This document shows, one piece after another, positions 12,606 through 23,872 of a stretch of DNA of 64,000 bases; positions within the stretch are counted from its first letter, which is position 1, and every line of letters begins with the position of its first letter. Made by a program: the position numbers and the translations under genes. The notes beneath the pieces are model-generated. The model saw only the letters and a list, made by a program, of their open reading frames with translations. It searched no databases and was not told the DNA's origin. Source of the stretch: Rhodococcus zopfii NBRC 100606 = JCM 9919 (GTDB lineage Bacteria; Actinomycetota; Actinomycetes; Mycobacteriales; Mycobacteriaceae); assembly GCF_001895025.1 (NCBI RefSeq), contig NZ_BCXI01000014.1, positions 1 through 64,000 on the forward strand. The letters run 5' to 3'.

Positions 12606-12932
12606 TAATCCTCCTGAATGCGCGCTCGACCTCGGGCTGGAGGTGAGCGGTCTCTGGCTTGCGCTGAATCGAATCGTAGACCCTGCACGCAGTGGCCACC
12701 CACCGGGTCCTACTCAGTGTCGTACTCGGTGCGACAGCGTACCTCGAGGTGCCGCCGTGACCAGCGCGTTGTCCACCGGGCGGACACGCCGAACCCCTCC
12801 CTGCGCGTTGCGGGATCGCCGCGCTCGGATGATCTACGTCACACTTCCACGCAGATTAGGGTAGCAATACCTTAGTTCGATACCGTTGGCGCCGCATCAT
12901 CGATCCGCCCCCCGAAAGGCCCAGGTATAGAC
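12606..12932. other. Divergent promoter region between ctaD and an iron lipoprotein gene
   Basis: A 327-bp gap without a gene. It holds the ctaD leader (SD at 12610-12615) on the minus side and an IdeR/DtxR-like site at 12856-12874 on the plus side; CCGAAAGG just before 12933 is the ribosome binding site. No other structure stands out. Confidence 0.6.
12856..12874. promoter_or_regulatory. IdeR/DtxR-type iron box
   Basis: TTAGGGTAGCAATACCTTA matches the 19-bp mycobacterial IdeR consensus at 13 positions by eye, including both conserved TTAGG and CC-T-A ends. It lies 59 bp before a siderophore-binding lipoprotein gene, the expected kind of target: repression when iron is plentiful. Confidence 0.65.
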
Positions 12933-13931
12933 GTGCTCCCACTGTTCCGCCGCCGCGCGACCATCGCACTCGCATCGGCGCTCACCGCCGCAATCACACT
13001 CGCCGGCTGCTCGGCCGAAGACGCCGAGTCCGAGACGTCCGTCTCCTCCGCGGCGGGCTTCCCGCGAACTGTCGAACACTTCCGCGGCTCGACCACACTC
13101 GACGACACTCCCCTGCGCATCGTCGCGCTCGACACCAGCTACGCCGACGCGACGCTGCTGCTCGAGAGCGAACTCGTCGGCTACGTCGACTACCGCACCG
13201 AGGGCCTGCCCGAGTACGTCGGCGACGCCCGCGAGAAATACGCCGCAGACGCCGTCTCGGTCGGCAAGGTCTCCGACGTCAGTCTCGAGCAGATCGCCGC
13301 CCTGCAACCCGACCTGATCCTGTCCGCCGAGGTCCGCAACGGCGAGCAGTACGAGGAGCTGTCCGCGATCGCGCCCACCGTCTTCTCCCAGTCCACCGGG
13401 CCTACCTGGAAGGACAACATCCGGCTCACAGCGCGGGCACTCGGCAAGGAGGACCTCGCCGAGCAGAAGATCCGCGAGTACGAGACCCGGGCGAAGGCCA
13501 TCGGCGACGAGATCAACGCCTCGGCGCACAACCCGACCGTCTCGGTCGTGCGCTTCGCCGGCGAACCGACCGCCCGGCTGTACCGCACCACCTCGTTCAG
13601 CGGCATCGTCCTCGGGGACGCGGGCCTGGCGCGGCCCGAGAGCCAGGGACCGGACCCCGCCGATCCGAGCAGCATCATGAATGCAATCAGCCCCGAGCTG
13701 ATCGCCCAGGCGGACGCCGACGTCATCTTCGTCTCGATGTACCGGGACCCCGACGGCAAGACCGCGGACGCCGCGCAGCCGTTCCTGACCAACCCGCTGT
13801 GGAAGAACCTCCGGGGCCGCAAGATCGACGTCGACGACAGCATGTGGATGACCCCCGTCAGCATCCAGGGGGCGCACCTGATCCTCGACGACCTCGCGGA
13901 GGCGTTCGGGGTCGATCCGCACAAGGGATAA
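12933..13931 (+). CDS. Iron-siderophore ABC transporter substrate-binding lipoprotein
   Basis: A 332-residue exported lipoprotein of the FecB/FhuD class III binding-protein fold. The signal peptide ends in the lipobox LAGC (cysteine about residue 26). The two lobes are visible as RIVALDTSYADATLLL with LQPDLILSAEV, and ADADVIFVSMY near the C-terminus, joined by a long helix. It should hold a ferric siderophore at the membrane for a permease not in this window. An IdeR-like box upstream supports iron control. GTG 12933 is preceded by CCGAAAGG. It is followed after 33 bp by fecB, so the two may form an operon. Confidence 0.9.
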   Translation: MLPLFRRRATIALASALTAAITLAGCSAEDAESETSVSSAAGFPRTVEHFRGSTTLDDTPLRIVALDTSYADATLLLESELVGYVDYRTEGLPEYVGDAREKYAADAVSVGKVSDVSLEQIAALQPDLILSAEVRNGEQYEELSAIAPTVFSQSTGPTWKDNIRLTARALGKEDLAEQKIREYETRAKAIGDEINASAHNPTVSVVRFAGEPTARLYRTTSFSGIVLGDAGLARPESQGPDPADPSSIMNAISPELIAQADADVIFVSMYRDPDGKTADAAQPFLTNPLWKNLRGRKIDVDDSMWMTPVSIQGAHLILDDLAEAFGVDPHKG

Positions 13932-13964
13932 CCTGGACCGTCCCCGAAACAGGAAGTGGTCGAA

Positions 13965-15029
13965 TTGCCCGTTGCGCACCGGTCCCGCACTGCCGTCCTC
14001 GCCGCCGTCACCGTAGCGACCCTCGCCCTCGCGGGATGCGGGGAAGCCACGGACGATCCGGCGGACAGCATCGTGCGGACGACCACCCGCATCGCCGGCG
14101 CCGCGGTGATCGGCGTCGATCGCGACACCACGACGTCGTGCGCACTGCCCGCCCCGCCGGACGCCGGGCACCCGGCGTCCGGCACCCGGAGCGTCGTGCA
14201 CACCTCGGGCACCACCGAGGTTCCCGCGGATCCGCAGCGCATCGTCGTGCTCGACCTCGCCGCCATGGACGCGGTGTGCGCGCTCGGACTGTGGGAGCGG
14301 GTCGTCGGCACGGCGTTCACCCCGATCGATCCCGGCTACTTCGACTACCTCGGCACCGGCATCGCCCAGCTGCCGTCGGTCGGCTCCGGCGACTTACCCG
14401 ATCTCGACCGGGTCGCGCAGGCACAGCCGGATCTGATCCTGGGATCGTCCGTCGATACCGATCTGTACGACCGGCTCGACGCGATCGCACCGACCGTCAC
14501 CGTCGGTTCCGATCCGGTGTTCTGGCGTCAGCAGTTCCTGCGCGTCGGCGACGCCCTCGGCCGCCGGGACGCCGCGCAGCGGGTGCTCGACGACTACCTC
14601 GCCGCCGCCGCCGAGGTCGGACGTGCGCTCGCCTCGCCGCAGACACAGGCGTCGATCGTCCGGTTCACCGGCGAGGGCCCGGTCGTCGAGGGCACCGCGT
14701 CGTTCGCCGGTCAGGTCATGGCCGACGCCGGCGCCGGCCGCCCTCCGGCCCAGCGCTTCGGTGTCGTCGACGGGCGGTCGTTCGAACCTGTCGACACGGA
14801 CGATCCGGCGGCGGCCGACGCGGACGTGATCTTCGTCCGCTTCGACGGCGACGACGGCCTCGCCGAGGCCACCGAATACATGAAGACGGACCGGTGGCTC
14901 GACCTCGGCGCAGTGAGCGACAGCCGGTTGTTCGCGGTGACCGACGACGTGTGGTCCACGCCCGGCCCGGTCGCCGCGCGGGCCGTGCTCGTCGACCTGA
15001 CAGTGGCGCTCAACGGCTATTCGCACTGA
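13965..15029 (+). CDS. fecB: FecB-like siderophore-binding lipoprotein
   Basis: A 354-residue class III solute-binding lipoprotein; lipobox LAGC near residue 24. After the signal a family-specific block (IVRTTTRIAGAAVIGVD...TTTSCALP) matches the N-terminal region of M. tuberculosis FecB (Rv3044), which also follows ctaD. Binding-protein lobes: RIVVLDLAAMDAVCALG, AQPDLILGSS, ADADVIFVRFDG. Start TTG 13965 is chosen because AGGAAG at 13951-13956 lies 8 nt upstream; GTG 13956 would overlap that site. Mycobacterial FecB has been linked to siderophore binding and cell-envelope integrity. Distinct in sequence from the lipoprotein just upstream. Confidence 0.88.
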   Translation: MPVAHRSRTAVLAAVTVATLALAGCGEATDDPADSIVRTTTRIAGAAVIGVDRDTTTSCALPAPPDAGHPASGTRSVVHTSGTTEVPADPQRIVVLDLAAMDAVCALGLWERVVGTAFTPIDPGYFDYLGTGIAQLPSVGSGDLPDLDRVAQAQPDLILGSSVDTDLYDRLDAIAPTVTVGSDPVFWRQQFLRVGDALGRRDAAQRVLDDYLAAAAEVGRALASPQTQASIVRFTGEGPVVEGTASFAGQVMADAGAGRPPAQRFGVVDGRSFEPVDTDDPAAADADVIFVRFDGDDGLAEATEYMKTDRWLDLGAVSDSRLFAVTDDVWSTPGPVAARAVLVDLTVALNGYSH

Positions 15030-15051
15030 CCGCATCCCCCGAAGGAGCCCC

Positions 15052-15528
15052 GTGCCGATCCCCGAGTTCGTCGCCGCGCTGCGTACCCACGTCGGCACCG
15101 CTCCGCTGTGGCTGTCCGGCGTCAGCGCCGTGGTGCGCGGCGACGACGGCCGGATCCTGCTGACCCGGCGTGCCGACAACGGCCGCTGGGCCGTCGTGTC
15201 GGGCATCCTCGAGCCCGGCGAGGAACCCGCGGTCGCGGCGGTGCGCGAGGTCGCGGAGGAGACCGGGGTGGTCGCCGACGTCGTGCGTCTCACGAGTGTC
15301 GACGTCACCGCTCCGATCACCTACCCGAACGGCGACGTCGCGCAGTATCTGGACGTGTGTTTCCTGCTGCGCGCGACCGGCGGGTCCGCCCGCGTGGCCG
15401 ACGACGAGAACGTCGAGGTCGCGTGGTTCGAGCCCGACGCGCTGCCGGCCGAGCTGACGGATACCTCGGCGCTGCGCGTCGACAAGGCGCTGCGCGACGT
15501 GCCCGAGGCGTGGTTCCGCCGCCCTTGA
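15052..15528 (+). CDS. NUDIX hydrolase
   Basis: A 158-residue single-domain NUDIX hydrolase. A complete Nudix box is present at about residues 55-77: GILEPGEEPAVAAVREVAEE, then TGV, giving Gx5Ex7REUxEExGU with all metal-binding glutamates. The family cleaves nucleoside diphosphates linked to another group; the substrate cannot be read from sequence. GTG 15052 has AAGGAG 7 nt upstream. It is 22 bp after fecB and could be the last gene of the iron lipoprotein transcript, which ends in the large inverted repeat at 15538-15587. Confidence 0.9.
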   Translation: MPIPEFVAALRTHVGTAPLWLSGVSAVVRGDDGRILLTRRADNGRWAVVSGILEPGEEPAVAAVREVAEETGVVADVVRLTSVDVTAPITYPNGDVAQYLDVCFLLRATGGSARVADDENVEVAWFEPDALPAELTDTSALRVDKALRDVPEAWFRRP

Positions 15529-15537
15529 AGACGCCGC

Positions 15538-15587
15538 TGCCCGTGCGTGTTTTTGGTAGTACCTACTACCAAAAACACGCACGGGCA
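15538..15587. terminator. Perfect 24-bp inverted repeat between convergent genes
   Basis: Arms 15538-15561 and 15564-15587 are exactly complementary around a CC centre; the inner part reads GGTAGTA and TACTACC and both arms carry a run of five T/A. It lies 9 bp after the NUDIX stop and 7 bp before the nrdF stop on the other strand, so a bidirectional terminator is likely. The T-runs lie inside the stem rather than after it, which is unusual. Confidence 0.7.
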
Positions 15588-15594
15588 CGGGGGA

Positions 15595-18817
<3,223 letters not shown>

Positions 18818-18927
18818 GGTGTTTGCTCCCACTGTGAGTACGGGTAACGCGAGTTACGGGCGTTGCCGCGCACCCGGGTCACCGGTACGCGGTCTGTCGT
18901 TCGGGGCGTGGAGACCACGCGGGGTGG

Positions 18928-19377
18928 CTAGGCGGTCTGCAGTGACCGGTCCCAGAACTGCGCGAGCCCCGCCCGGACGCATTCGACGTCCTCGGCGGTT
19001 CCCATCAGTTCGAATCGATACAGATACGGAACCTTGCACTTGCGCGAAACAATATCGCCTGCAAAGCAATACGACTCGCCGAAGTTGGTATTGCCCGCGG
19101 CGATGACGCCGCGGATCAGTGCGCGGTTGTGTTCGTTGTTGAGGAATCGGATGACCTGTTTCGGGACGAAACTCGTGTCCCGTCCGGTCACGGTGGTGCC
19201 GCCGCCGTAGGTCGGCACGATCAACACGTACGGCTCGTGCACCTCGAACGCTCCGTCACGGTCGTGCAGCGGAATCCGGTGCGCCGGCATCCCGAGCCGC
19301 TCGACGAATCGATGGGTGTTCTCCGACGCACTCGAGAAGTACACGAGGCGCGTTCCCGTGGGCGCTGACGAACTCAT
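18928..19377 (-). CDS. nrdI: NrdI flavodoxin-like maturase
   Basis: A 149-residue FMN-binding flavodoxin-like protein that supplies oxidant for assembly of the dimanganese-tyrosyl radical in NrdF. The phosphate loop is [15 protein letters not shown] (about residues 13-27), PTYGGG (about 55) and [15 protein letters not shown] (about 92-106) form the isoalloxazine site. The usual position between nrdH and nrdE supports the call. ATG 19377 is used; no clear ribosome binding site precedes it. Confidence 0.96.
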   Translation of the reverse strand: MSSSAPTGTRLVYFSSASENTHRFVERLGMPAHRIPLHDRDGAFEVHEPYVLIVPTYGGGTTVTGRDTSFVPKQVIRFLNNEHNRALIRGVIAAGNTNFGESYCFAGDIVSRKCKVPYLYRFELMGTAEDVECVRAGLAQFWDRSLQTA

Positions 19378-19465
19378 CGGTACTCACCATCTGCTCGCTC
19401 GATCGGAAAGGACCGGCCCCACACGCGCGGGGTCGCGCCGGTGCCGCCGAAGCAGCCCGGGAACA

Positions 19466-19696
19466 TCAGGCTGCGACCGCGAGGTCCTTGATGCGATCGG
19501 GACGGAAACCCGACCAGTGGTCGTCTCCGGCGACGACCACGGGCGCCTGGAGGTAACCCAGCGCCATCACGTAGTCGCGGGCCTCCGGGTTCTCGGAGAT
19601 ATCGACGACGTCGTACTCGATTCCGGCCTTGTCGAGGGCACGGTAGGTGGCATTGCACTGGACGCAAGCAGGCTTGGTGTAGACGGTGATGTTCAT
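19466..19696 (-). CDS. nrdH: Glutaredoxin-like NrdH redoxin
   Basis: A 76-residue thioredoxin-fold electron donor to NrdE. Active site CVQC at about residues 11-14, cis-Pro in LQAPVVV, and the typical WSGFRPD motif near the C-terminus. ATG 19696 has AAAGGGG about 6 nt upstream. First gene of the operon, behind two NrdR-like boxes at 19831-19878. Confidence 0.96.
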   Translation of the reverse strand: MNITVYTKPACVQCNATYRALDKAGIEYDVVDISENPEARDYVMALGYLQAPVVVAGDDHWSGFRPDRIKDLAVAA

Positions 19697-19830
19697 GGGA
19701 GCCCCTTTTGCTTCGAACGGGCCGAAACGGCCTGACGACTGACTGCTGCGTGATGCTCGAATGCCTGCCGAATCGAGTCGATCCTTCTTCCCCGAGGGAC
19801 CGGCGGCGTTGTGGCCTTCCAGCGGTCTAG

Positions 19831-19846
19831 ACACTACACCTTGTGG
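19831..19846. promoter_or_regulatory. Candidate NrdR box 1
   Basis: ACACTACACCTTGTGG agrees with the NrdR consensus (acaCwAtATaTwGtgt) at 12 of 16 positions by eye. It lies 135 bp before nrdH and 32 bp from a second copy, the usual three-turn spacing. Confidence 0.6.
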
Positions 19847-19862
19847 CAGACAGATTCACCAA

Positions 19863-19878
19863 ACCCAGGATGTTGTGA
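19863..19878. promoter_or_regulatory. Candidate NrdR box 2
   Basis: ACCCAGGATGTTGTGA matches the NrdR consensus at 10 of 16 positions; weaker than box 1, but its start-to-start distance of 32 bp from box 1 is what paired NrdR sites show. Confidence 0.5.
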
Positions 19879-20045
19879 ACTACATTCTTGGTATTCCCAG
19901 GTCGCGCATCTTCGACCGCGCGCTTTTCACCCCTCCTTCGGCGTGTCGGGCGCCGTCCGTCACAGTGTGGGATCCACCACACCTCGAGACGCGTTCGAGC
20001 ACAGTGTGGCGCAGCCCACCGACACGTTCGGGAGGGGGCGTGAAC

Positions 20046-22133
20046 TCAGGGCAGCGCGGGGAGCAGATCGTCGAGTCGCACCGGCAGCGACCGCACCCTC
20101 ACACCCGTCGCGTGCCAGAGCGCGTTGACGACCGCGGCGGCGCTGCCGACGATGCCGATCTCCCCGACCCCGCGCGACCCCATCGGGGTGGCGTGCCGAT
20201 CGTCCTCGTCGAGCCACCCGGCGTCGACGTCTCCGATGTCCGCGTGGGTCGGGACCAGATACTCGGCGAGATCGTGGTTGACGACGTGGCCGAGCCGCGC
20301 ATCACGGACGCTCTCCTCGAACAGCGCCATCGAGATCCCGAAGCTCATGCCGCCGATCAGCTGCGAGCGGGCGGTACGCGGGTTGACGACCCGCCCCACC
20401 GAGAACATCCCGAACATCCGGGGCACCCGGATCTCACCGGTGTCGACGTCGACCCGGACCTCGGCGAAGTGCGCACCGAACGAATGGATGCTGTAGTGCT
20501 CGAGCGCCGGATTCCTGTCGGCGGTCGCGCTCGCCTCGGCGCCCGGTTCGGGGTTGTCGCCGTGTCTCTTGCGGAACTCGTCCGCCGCCGCAACGATCGC
20601 GCTGCCCCACGACGACGTGCCGGACGACCCGCCCGCAACCGTCGCGTTCGGCAGGGCGGTGTCGCCGATTTCGACGTCGACGTCCCCGGGGCGGCAGCCG
20701 AGCGCGTCGGCGGCGACGAGGGTCAGTGCCGTCCAGGCGCCGGTCCCGATGTCGGCGGCCCCGGTGCGCACGGAGAAGCGGCCGTCACCGAGATATCGGA
20801 CGGCGACCTCCGATCCGGGGCTGACCATGTGCGGGTAGGTCGCGGAGGCGACGCCGGTCCCGACGAGCCAGCGGCCGTCGCGCCGGATTCCGGGTTCGCG
20901 GTCGGCGGGATCCCAGCCGAACCTGCGGCCGCCTTCGCGCAGGCACTCGATCAAACGCCGCGACGACCAGGGTTTCCCGGACTCGGGATCGACTTCCGGT
21001 TCGTTGCGTACGCGCAGTTCGATGGGGTCCAACGCGCACCGGTGGGCGAGTTCGTCGAGGGCGACCTCGAGCGCGAACATCCCCGGCGCCTCGCCGGGTG
21101 CGCGCATCCAGAAGGGGGCCGGCACGTCGAGGGCGACAGCGCGGTGGGTGGTGTACAGGTTGTCGGTGGCGTACATGATGCGCGCGGGAACCGCGGCCTG
21201 CTCGACGAATTCGTCGACGTGGGAGGACTGCACGACGCAGTCGTGGGCGATCGCGGCGAGACGGCCGTCGCGGTCCGCGGCGAGCCGCACCCGAGACACG
21301 GTCGGCGCGCGGTAGCCGACGTAGCAGAACATGTCGCGGCGCGGCACCGCGAACTTCACGGCGCGGCCGGGCAACTTCCGCGCGGCCATCGCGGTGAGCA
21401 CGTCGTGCGCGTGCGGCCCACCCTTGGACCCGAATCCGCCGCCGACATAGGGCGCGACCACCCGGATCCGGTCCTTCTCGATGCCCAGTGCGGACGCGAG
21501 CACGGCGGCGACGCCGTGCGGGTGCTGGGTCGAGTCGTAGACGGTGAGCCGGTCGTCGGCCCACACCGCGACCGCGGTGTGGGGTTCGAGCGGATTGTTG
21601 TGTTCCTCGGGGGTGGAGTACGTTTCGTCGACGACCACGTCGGCGCGCGCGAGGGCCGAGCCGACGTCGCCGCGCGCGGTGTCCGGCGGGAACCCGCCGT
21701 TGACCTTCTCCGGCCGGTAGCGGCCGGGATGGTCGGCCCGGAATGCGGCATCGTGCGGCTGCTCGTCGTAGTCCACGGCGATCAGGTCGCACGCCTGCTG
21801 CGCGACCTCGGGTGTTTCGGCGACGACGGCGGCGACGATCTGACCGCGGAAGGCGACGTCGGAGCTCTGCAGCACCCGGTGCTCGCCGCTGTCGGGTTCG
21901 ACGAGCCGGGGCGCGTTCTTCGGAGTGAGGACGGTCAGGACTCCGGGTACGGACAGCGCCGCGTCGGTATCGATGGATCGGATCGTTCCGCGCGCCACGG
22001 CCGCCGTCAGCGGAACCAGGTAGGCGGGGTGCTCGACCGGATGTTCGTATGCGTAAGGCGCTGTGCCCGCGACCTTCTGCGGGCCGTCGACGCGCCCCGT
22101 CGAGGTTCCGATCACCGTGTGCGCTGTGGTCAC
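20046..22133 (-). CDS. Molybdenum hydroxylase large subunit, PaoC/YagR-like
   Basis: The 695-residue molybdopterin-binding subunit of a xanthine-oxidase-family enzyme. Mo-cofactor motifs: VAPYVGGGFGSKGG (about residues 240-253), FWMRAPGEAPGMFALE, AADIGTGAWTALT, and GSRGVGEIGIVG near the C-terminus with the catalytic Glu. E. coli PaoABC oxidises aldehydes; the subunit set here is the same. GTG 22133 is preceded by AAGGAG and overlaps the FAD-subunit stop by 4 nt (GTGA). Last gene of a three-gene operon. It would need molybdopterin cytosine dinucleotide; moa/moe genes lie 6-10 kb away, but no MocA-like transferase is in the window. Confidence 0.9.
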   Translation of the reverse strand: MTTAHTVIGTSTGRVDGPQKVAGTAPYAYEHPVEHPAYLVPLTAAVARGTIRSIDTDAALSVPGVLTVLTPKNAPRLVEPDSGEHRVLQSSDVAFRGQIVAAVVAETPEVAQQACDLIAVDYDEQPHDAAFRADHPGRYRPEKVNGGFPPDTARGDVGSALARADVVVDETYSTPEEHNNPLEPHTAVAVWADDRLTVYDSTQHPHGVAAVLASALGIEKDRIRVVAPYVGGGFGSKGGPHAHDVLTAMAARKLPGRAVKFAVPRRDMFCYVGYRAPTVSRVRLAADRDGRLAAIAHDCVVQSSHVDEFVEQAAVPARIMYATDNLYTTHRAVALDVPAPFWMRAPGEAPGMFALEVALDELAHRCALDPIELRVRNEPEVDPESGKPWSSRRLIECLREGGRRFGWDPADREPGIRRDGRWLVGTGVASATYPHMVSPGSEVAVRYLGDGRFSVRTGAADIGTGAWTALTLVAADALGCRPGDVDVEIGDTALPNATVAGGSSGTSSWGSAIVAAADEFRKRHGDNPEPGAEASATADRNPALEHYSIHSFGAHFAEVRVDVDTGEIRVPRMFGMFSVGRVVNPRTARSQLIGGMSFGISMALFEESVRDARLGHVVNHDLAEYLVPTHADIGDVDAGWLDEDDRHATPMGSRGVGEIGIVGSAAAVVNALWHATGVRVRSLPVRLDDLLPALP

Positions 22134-23131
22134 GTTCGCTCCTTCCGGGTCGCGAGTTCGGTCAGCTCGCGCAGAACCGCCACACTGGTCCGGCACAGCA
22201 GCGGCACTTTGAAGGCGTTGCCGTCGAGAGGCCGGGCGGCGGCGAGTTCGGCGGCCGCGGCCGCGGCGAACGTCGCGTCGTCGGGAGCGCTGCCGAGCAC
22301 GACCTCCTCGGCGCGATGGGCACGCCACGGGCGGGTTCCGACGCCTCCGTAGGCGAGGCGGCAACCGGTGACCGTGCCGTCCGAGACGGTGAGATCGGCG
22401 GCGACGGACACCAGCGCGAACGCGTACGACGCGCGGTCGCGCACCTTGCGGTAGCCGGCGACGGCGTTCTGCGGGGGCGGCAGTTCCACGGCGACGACGA
22501 GGTCGTCGCGGTCGAGGACGGTGTCGGTCTCCGGCTCGTCACCGGGTAGCCGGTAGAGCTCTTCGAGGGGGATCCGCCTCTCCCCCGTCGCGCCGAGCAC
22601 CACGACGACCGCATCGAGCGCGACCATCGCCACGGCCATGTCGGACGGATGCGTGGCCACACATCGGTCCGAGCCGCCGAGGACGGCGTGCTGGCGGTTG
22701 TAACCACCGAGCGCGGCGCAACCGCTGCCGGGGTCTCGTTTGTTGCACGGCGTGGTCGCGTCCCGGAAGTACACGCAGCGGGTGCGCTGGAGCAAGTTTC
22801 CGCCGACGGTGGCGGCATTGCGGATCTGCGCGGATGCACCGGAGAGGAGCGCTCGCGACAGGGCGGGGTATCGCTCGCGGATCGCCGGATGCACCGCCAG
22901 GTCAGTATTGGATGTGATGGCGCCGATCCGCACTCCCCCGTCCGCGGTCGGTTCGATCCCGTCGAGCGGCAGGCGGGAAATGTCGACGAGCAGGCCCGGG
23001 GCGGTGACACCGAGTTTGAGATGATCGACCAGGTTCGTCCCACCGGCGAGGTACACGCCGTCGGGCCTGGAGTGCATCACGGCGACAGCCGCCTCGGGAT
23101 CCTCGGGGCGGGTGTATTGCAGGGGTTTCAC
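22130..23131 (-). CDS. Molybdenum hydroxylase FAD-binding subunit, PaoB/YagS-like
   Basis: A 333-residue FAD subunit. YLAGGTNLVDHLK (about residue 28) and ATVGGNLLQR (about 108) are the two FAD-binding loops. Just after, four cysteines in RTRC...PCNKRDPGSGC...SDRC (about residues 118-158) match the extra [4Fe-4S] cluster of PaoB-type subunits, absent from ordinary xanthine dehydrogenase FAD subunits. GTG 23131 overlaps the upstream TGA by 4 nt, and its own stop overlaps the next gene in the same way, so three subunits are translated in coupled fashion. Confidence 0.92.
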   Translation of the reverse strand: MKPLQYTRPEDPEAAVAVMHSRPDGVYLAGGTNLVDHLKLGVTAPGLLVDISRLPLDGIEPTADGGVRIGAITSNTDLAVHPAIRERYPALSRALLSGASAQIRNAATVGGNLLQRTRCVYFRDATTPCNKRDPGSGCAALGGYNRQHAVLGGSDRCVATHPSDMAVAMVALDAVVVVLGATGERRIPLEELYRLPGDEPETDTVLDRDDLVVAVELPPPQNAVAGYRKVRDRASYAFALVSVAADLTVSDGTVTGCRLAYGGVGTRPWRAHRAEEVVLGSAPDDATFAAAAAAELAAARPLDGNAFKVPLLCRTSVAVLRELTELATRKERT

Positions 23132-23694
23132 GGCCGGGCCTCCCGGACGGCGGCGACGCTGCGCACGGCAGCGACGATGTTGGGATATGCCGCGCAGCGG
23201 CACAGGTTCCCGCTCATCCGCTCCCGGATCTCGGCGTCGTCGAGTTCGGGTGAACAGCCCGGTGCGGTGACGGCGCTGGGGGTGACGGCACTGGGATCGC
23301 CGCGATCGAATTCGGCGAGCATGCCTGTCGCCGAACAGATCTGGCCGGGCGTGCAGTAGCCGCACTGGAAGGCGTCGTGGTCGACGAACGCGTCCTGCAT
23401 CGGATGTGGCCGCCGTGCGGCGAGTCCGGCGGCGGTGACGATGTCGGCGCCGTCGTGCGCGACCGCGAGCGCCAGGCAGGTCACGACGCGGCGTGAGTCG
23501 AGCAGGACCGTGCACGAGCCGCACTGACCATGGTCGCAGCCCTTCTTCGCGGACATGCAGCCGAGCCGGTCGCGCAGGGCGTCGAGAAGGGTGGTGCGCA
23601 CATCGACGACGATGCGCCGCTCGTCGCCGTCCACCCGCAGGGTGACGGGGTGCCGGTGGCCGTCGGTCTCCGGGCGGTCCGCGCCGTTCGACAT
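23128..23694 (-). CDS. Molybdenum hydroxylase [2Fe-2S] subunit, PaoA/YagT-like
   Basis: A 188-residue electron-transfer subunit with two [2Fe-2S] clusters. The plant-type cluster is held by GCDHGQCGSCTVLL and the following TCLAL cysteine; the second by FQCGYCTPGQICSA and NLCRCAAY. E. coli PaoA starts with a twin-arginine signal; this protein begins directly with MSNGADRPETDG, so no export signal is seen and the complex is probably cytoplasmic. First gene of the operon; ATG 23694 has GGAGGGACC upstream. Confidence 0.93.
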   Translation of the reverse strand: MSNGADRPETDGHRHPVTLRVDGDERRIVVDVRTTLLDALRDRLGCMSAKKGCDHGQCGSCTVLLDSRRVVTCLALAVAHDGADIVTAAGLAARRPHPMQDAFVDHDAFQCGYCTPGQICSATGMLAEFDRGDPSAVTPSAVTAPGCSPELDDAEIRERMSGNLCRCAAYPNIVAAVRSVAAVREARP

Positions 23695-23821
23695 GGTCCC
23701 TCCGATCGGTGTGTGTCATCGGAGGGTTTCCCGCTATTCGCGGCCGGAAACGCGGCCGGGCTGCCGGCGCGGCCGGGCCCGTCACCGGTGGTCGATCCGG
23801 CCTTCGTGCCGGGAACGACGC

Positions 23822-23851
23822 GGCCCCGCATCACGGTGGCGATGCGGGGCC
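23822..23851. terminator. Terminator after the FMN reductase gene
   Basis: An 11-bp perfect inverted repeat (23822-23832 and 23841-23851, arm GGCCCCGCATC) with an 8-nt loop, 21 nt beyond the stop at 23873. It separates this gene from the molybdenum hydroxylase operon. Confidence 0.7.
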
Positions 23852-23872
23852 CGCGGGAGCGTGGAAGGGGTG

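Larger units (their letters stand above)
19697..20045. other. Promoter region of the nrd operon and 3' flank of the molybdenum hydroxylase operon
   Basis: A 349-bp stretch without a gene. Its left part is the nrdH leader, the middle holds two NrdR-like boxes, and near its right end GTGTGG/CCACAC arms (19965-19982) form a weak hairpin that may terminate the operon ending at 20046. Confidence 0.6.

Noticed and set aside
19761-22352. An 863-codon open frame on the plus strand
   Set aside because: Antisense to the molybdenum hydroxylase large subunit and the nrd promoter; no domain.
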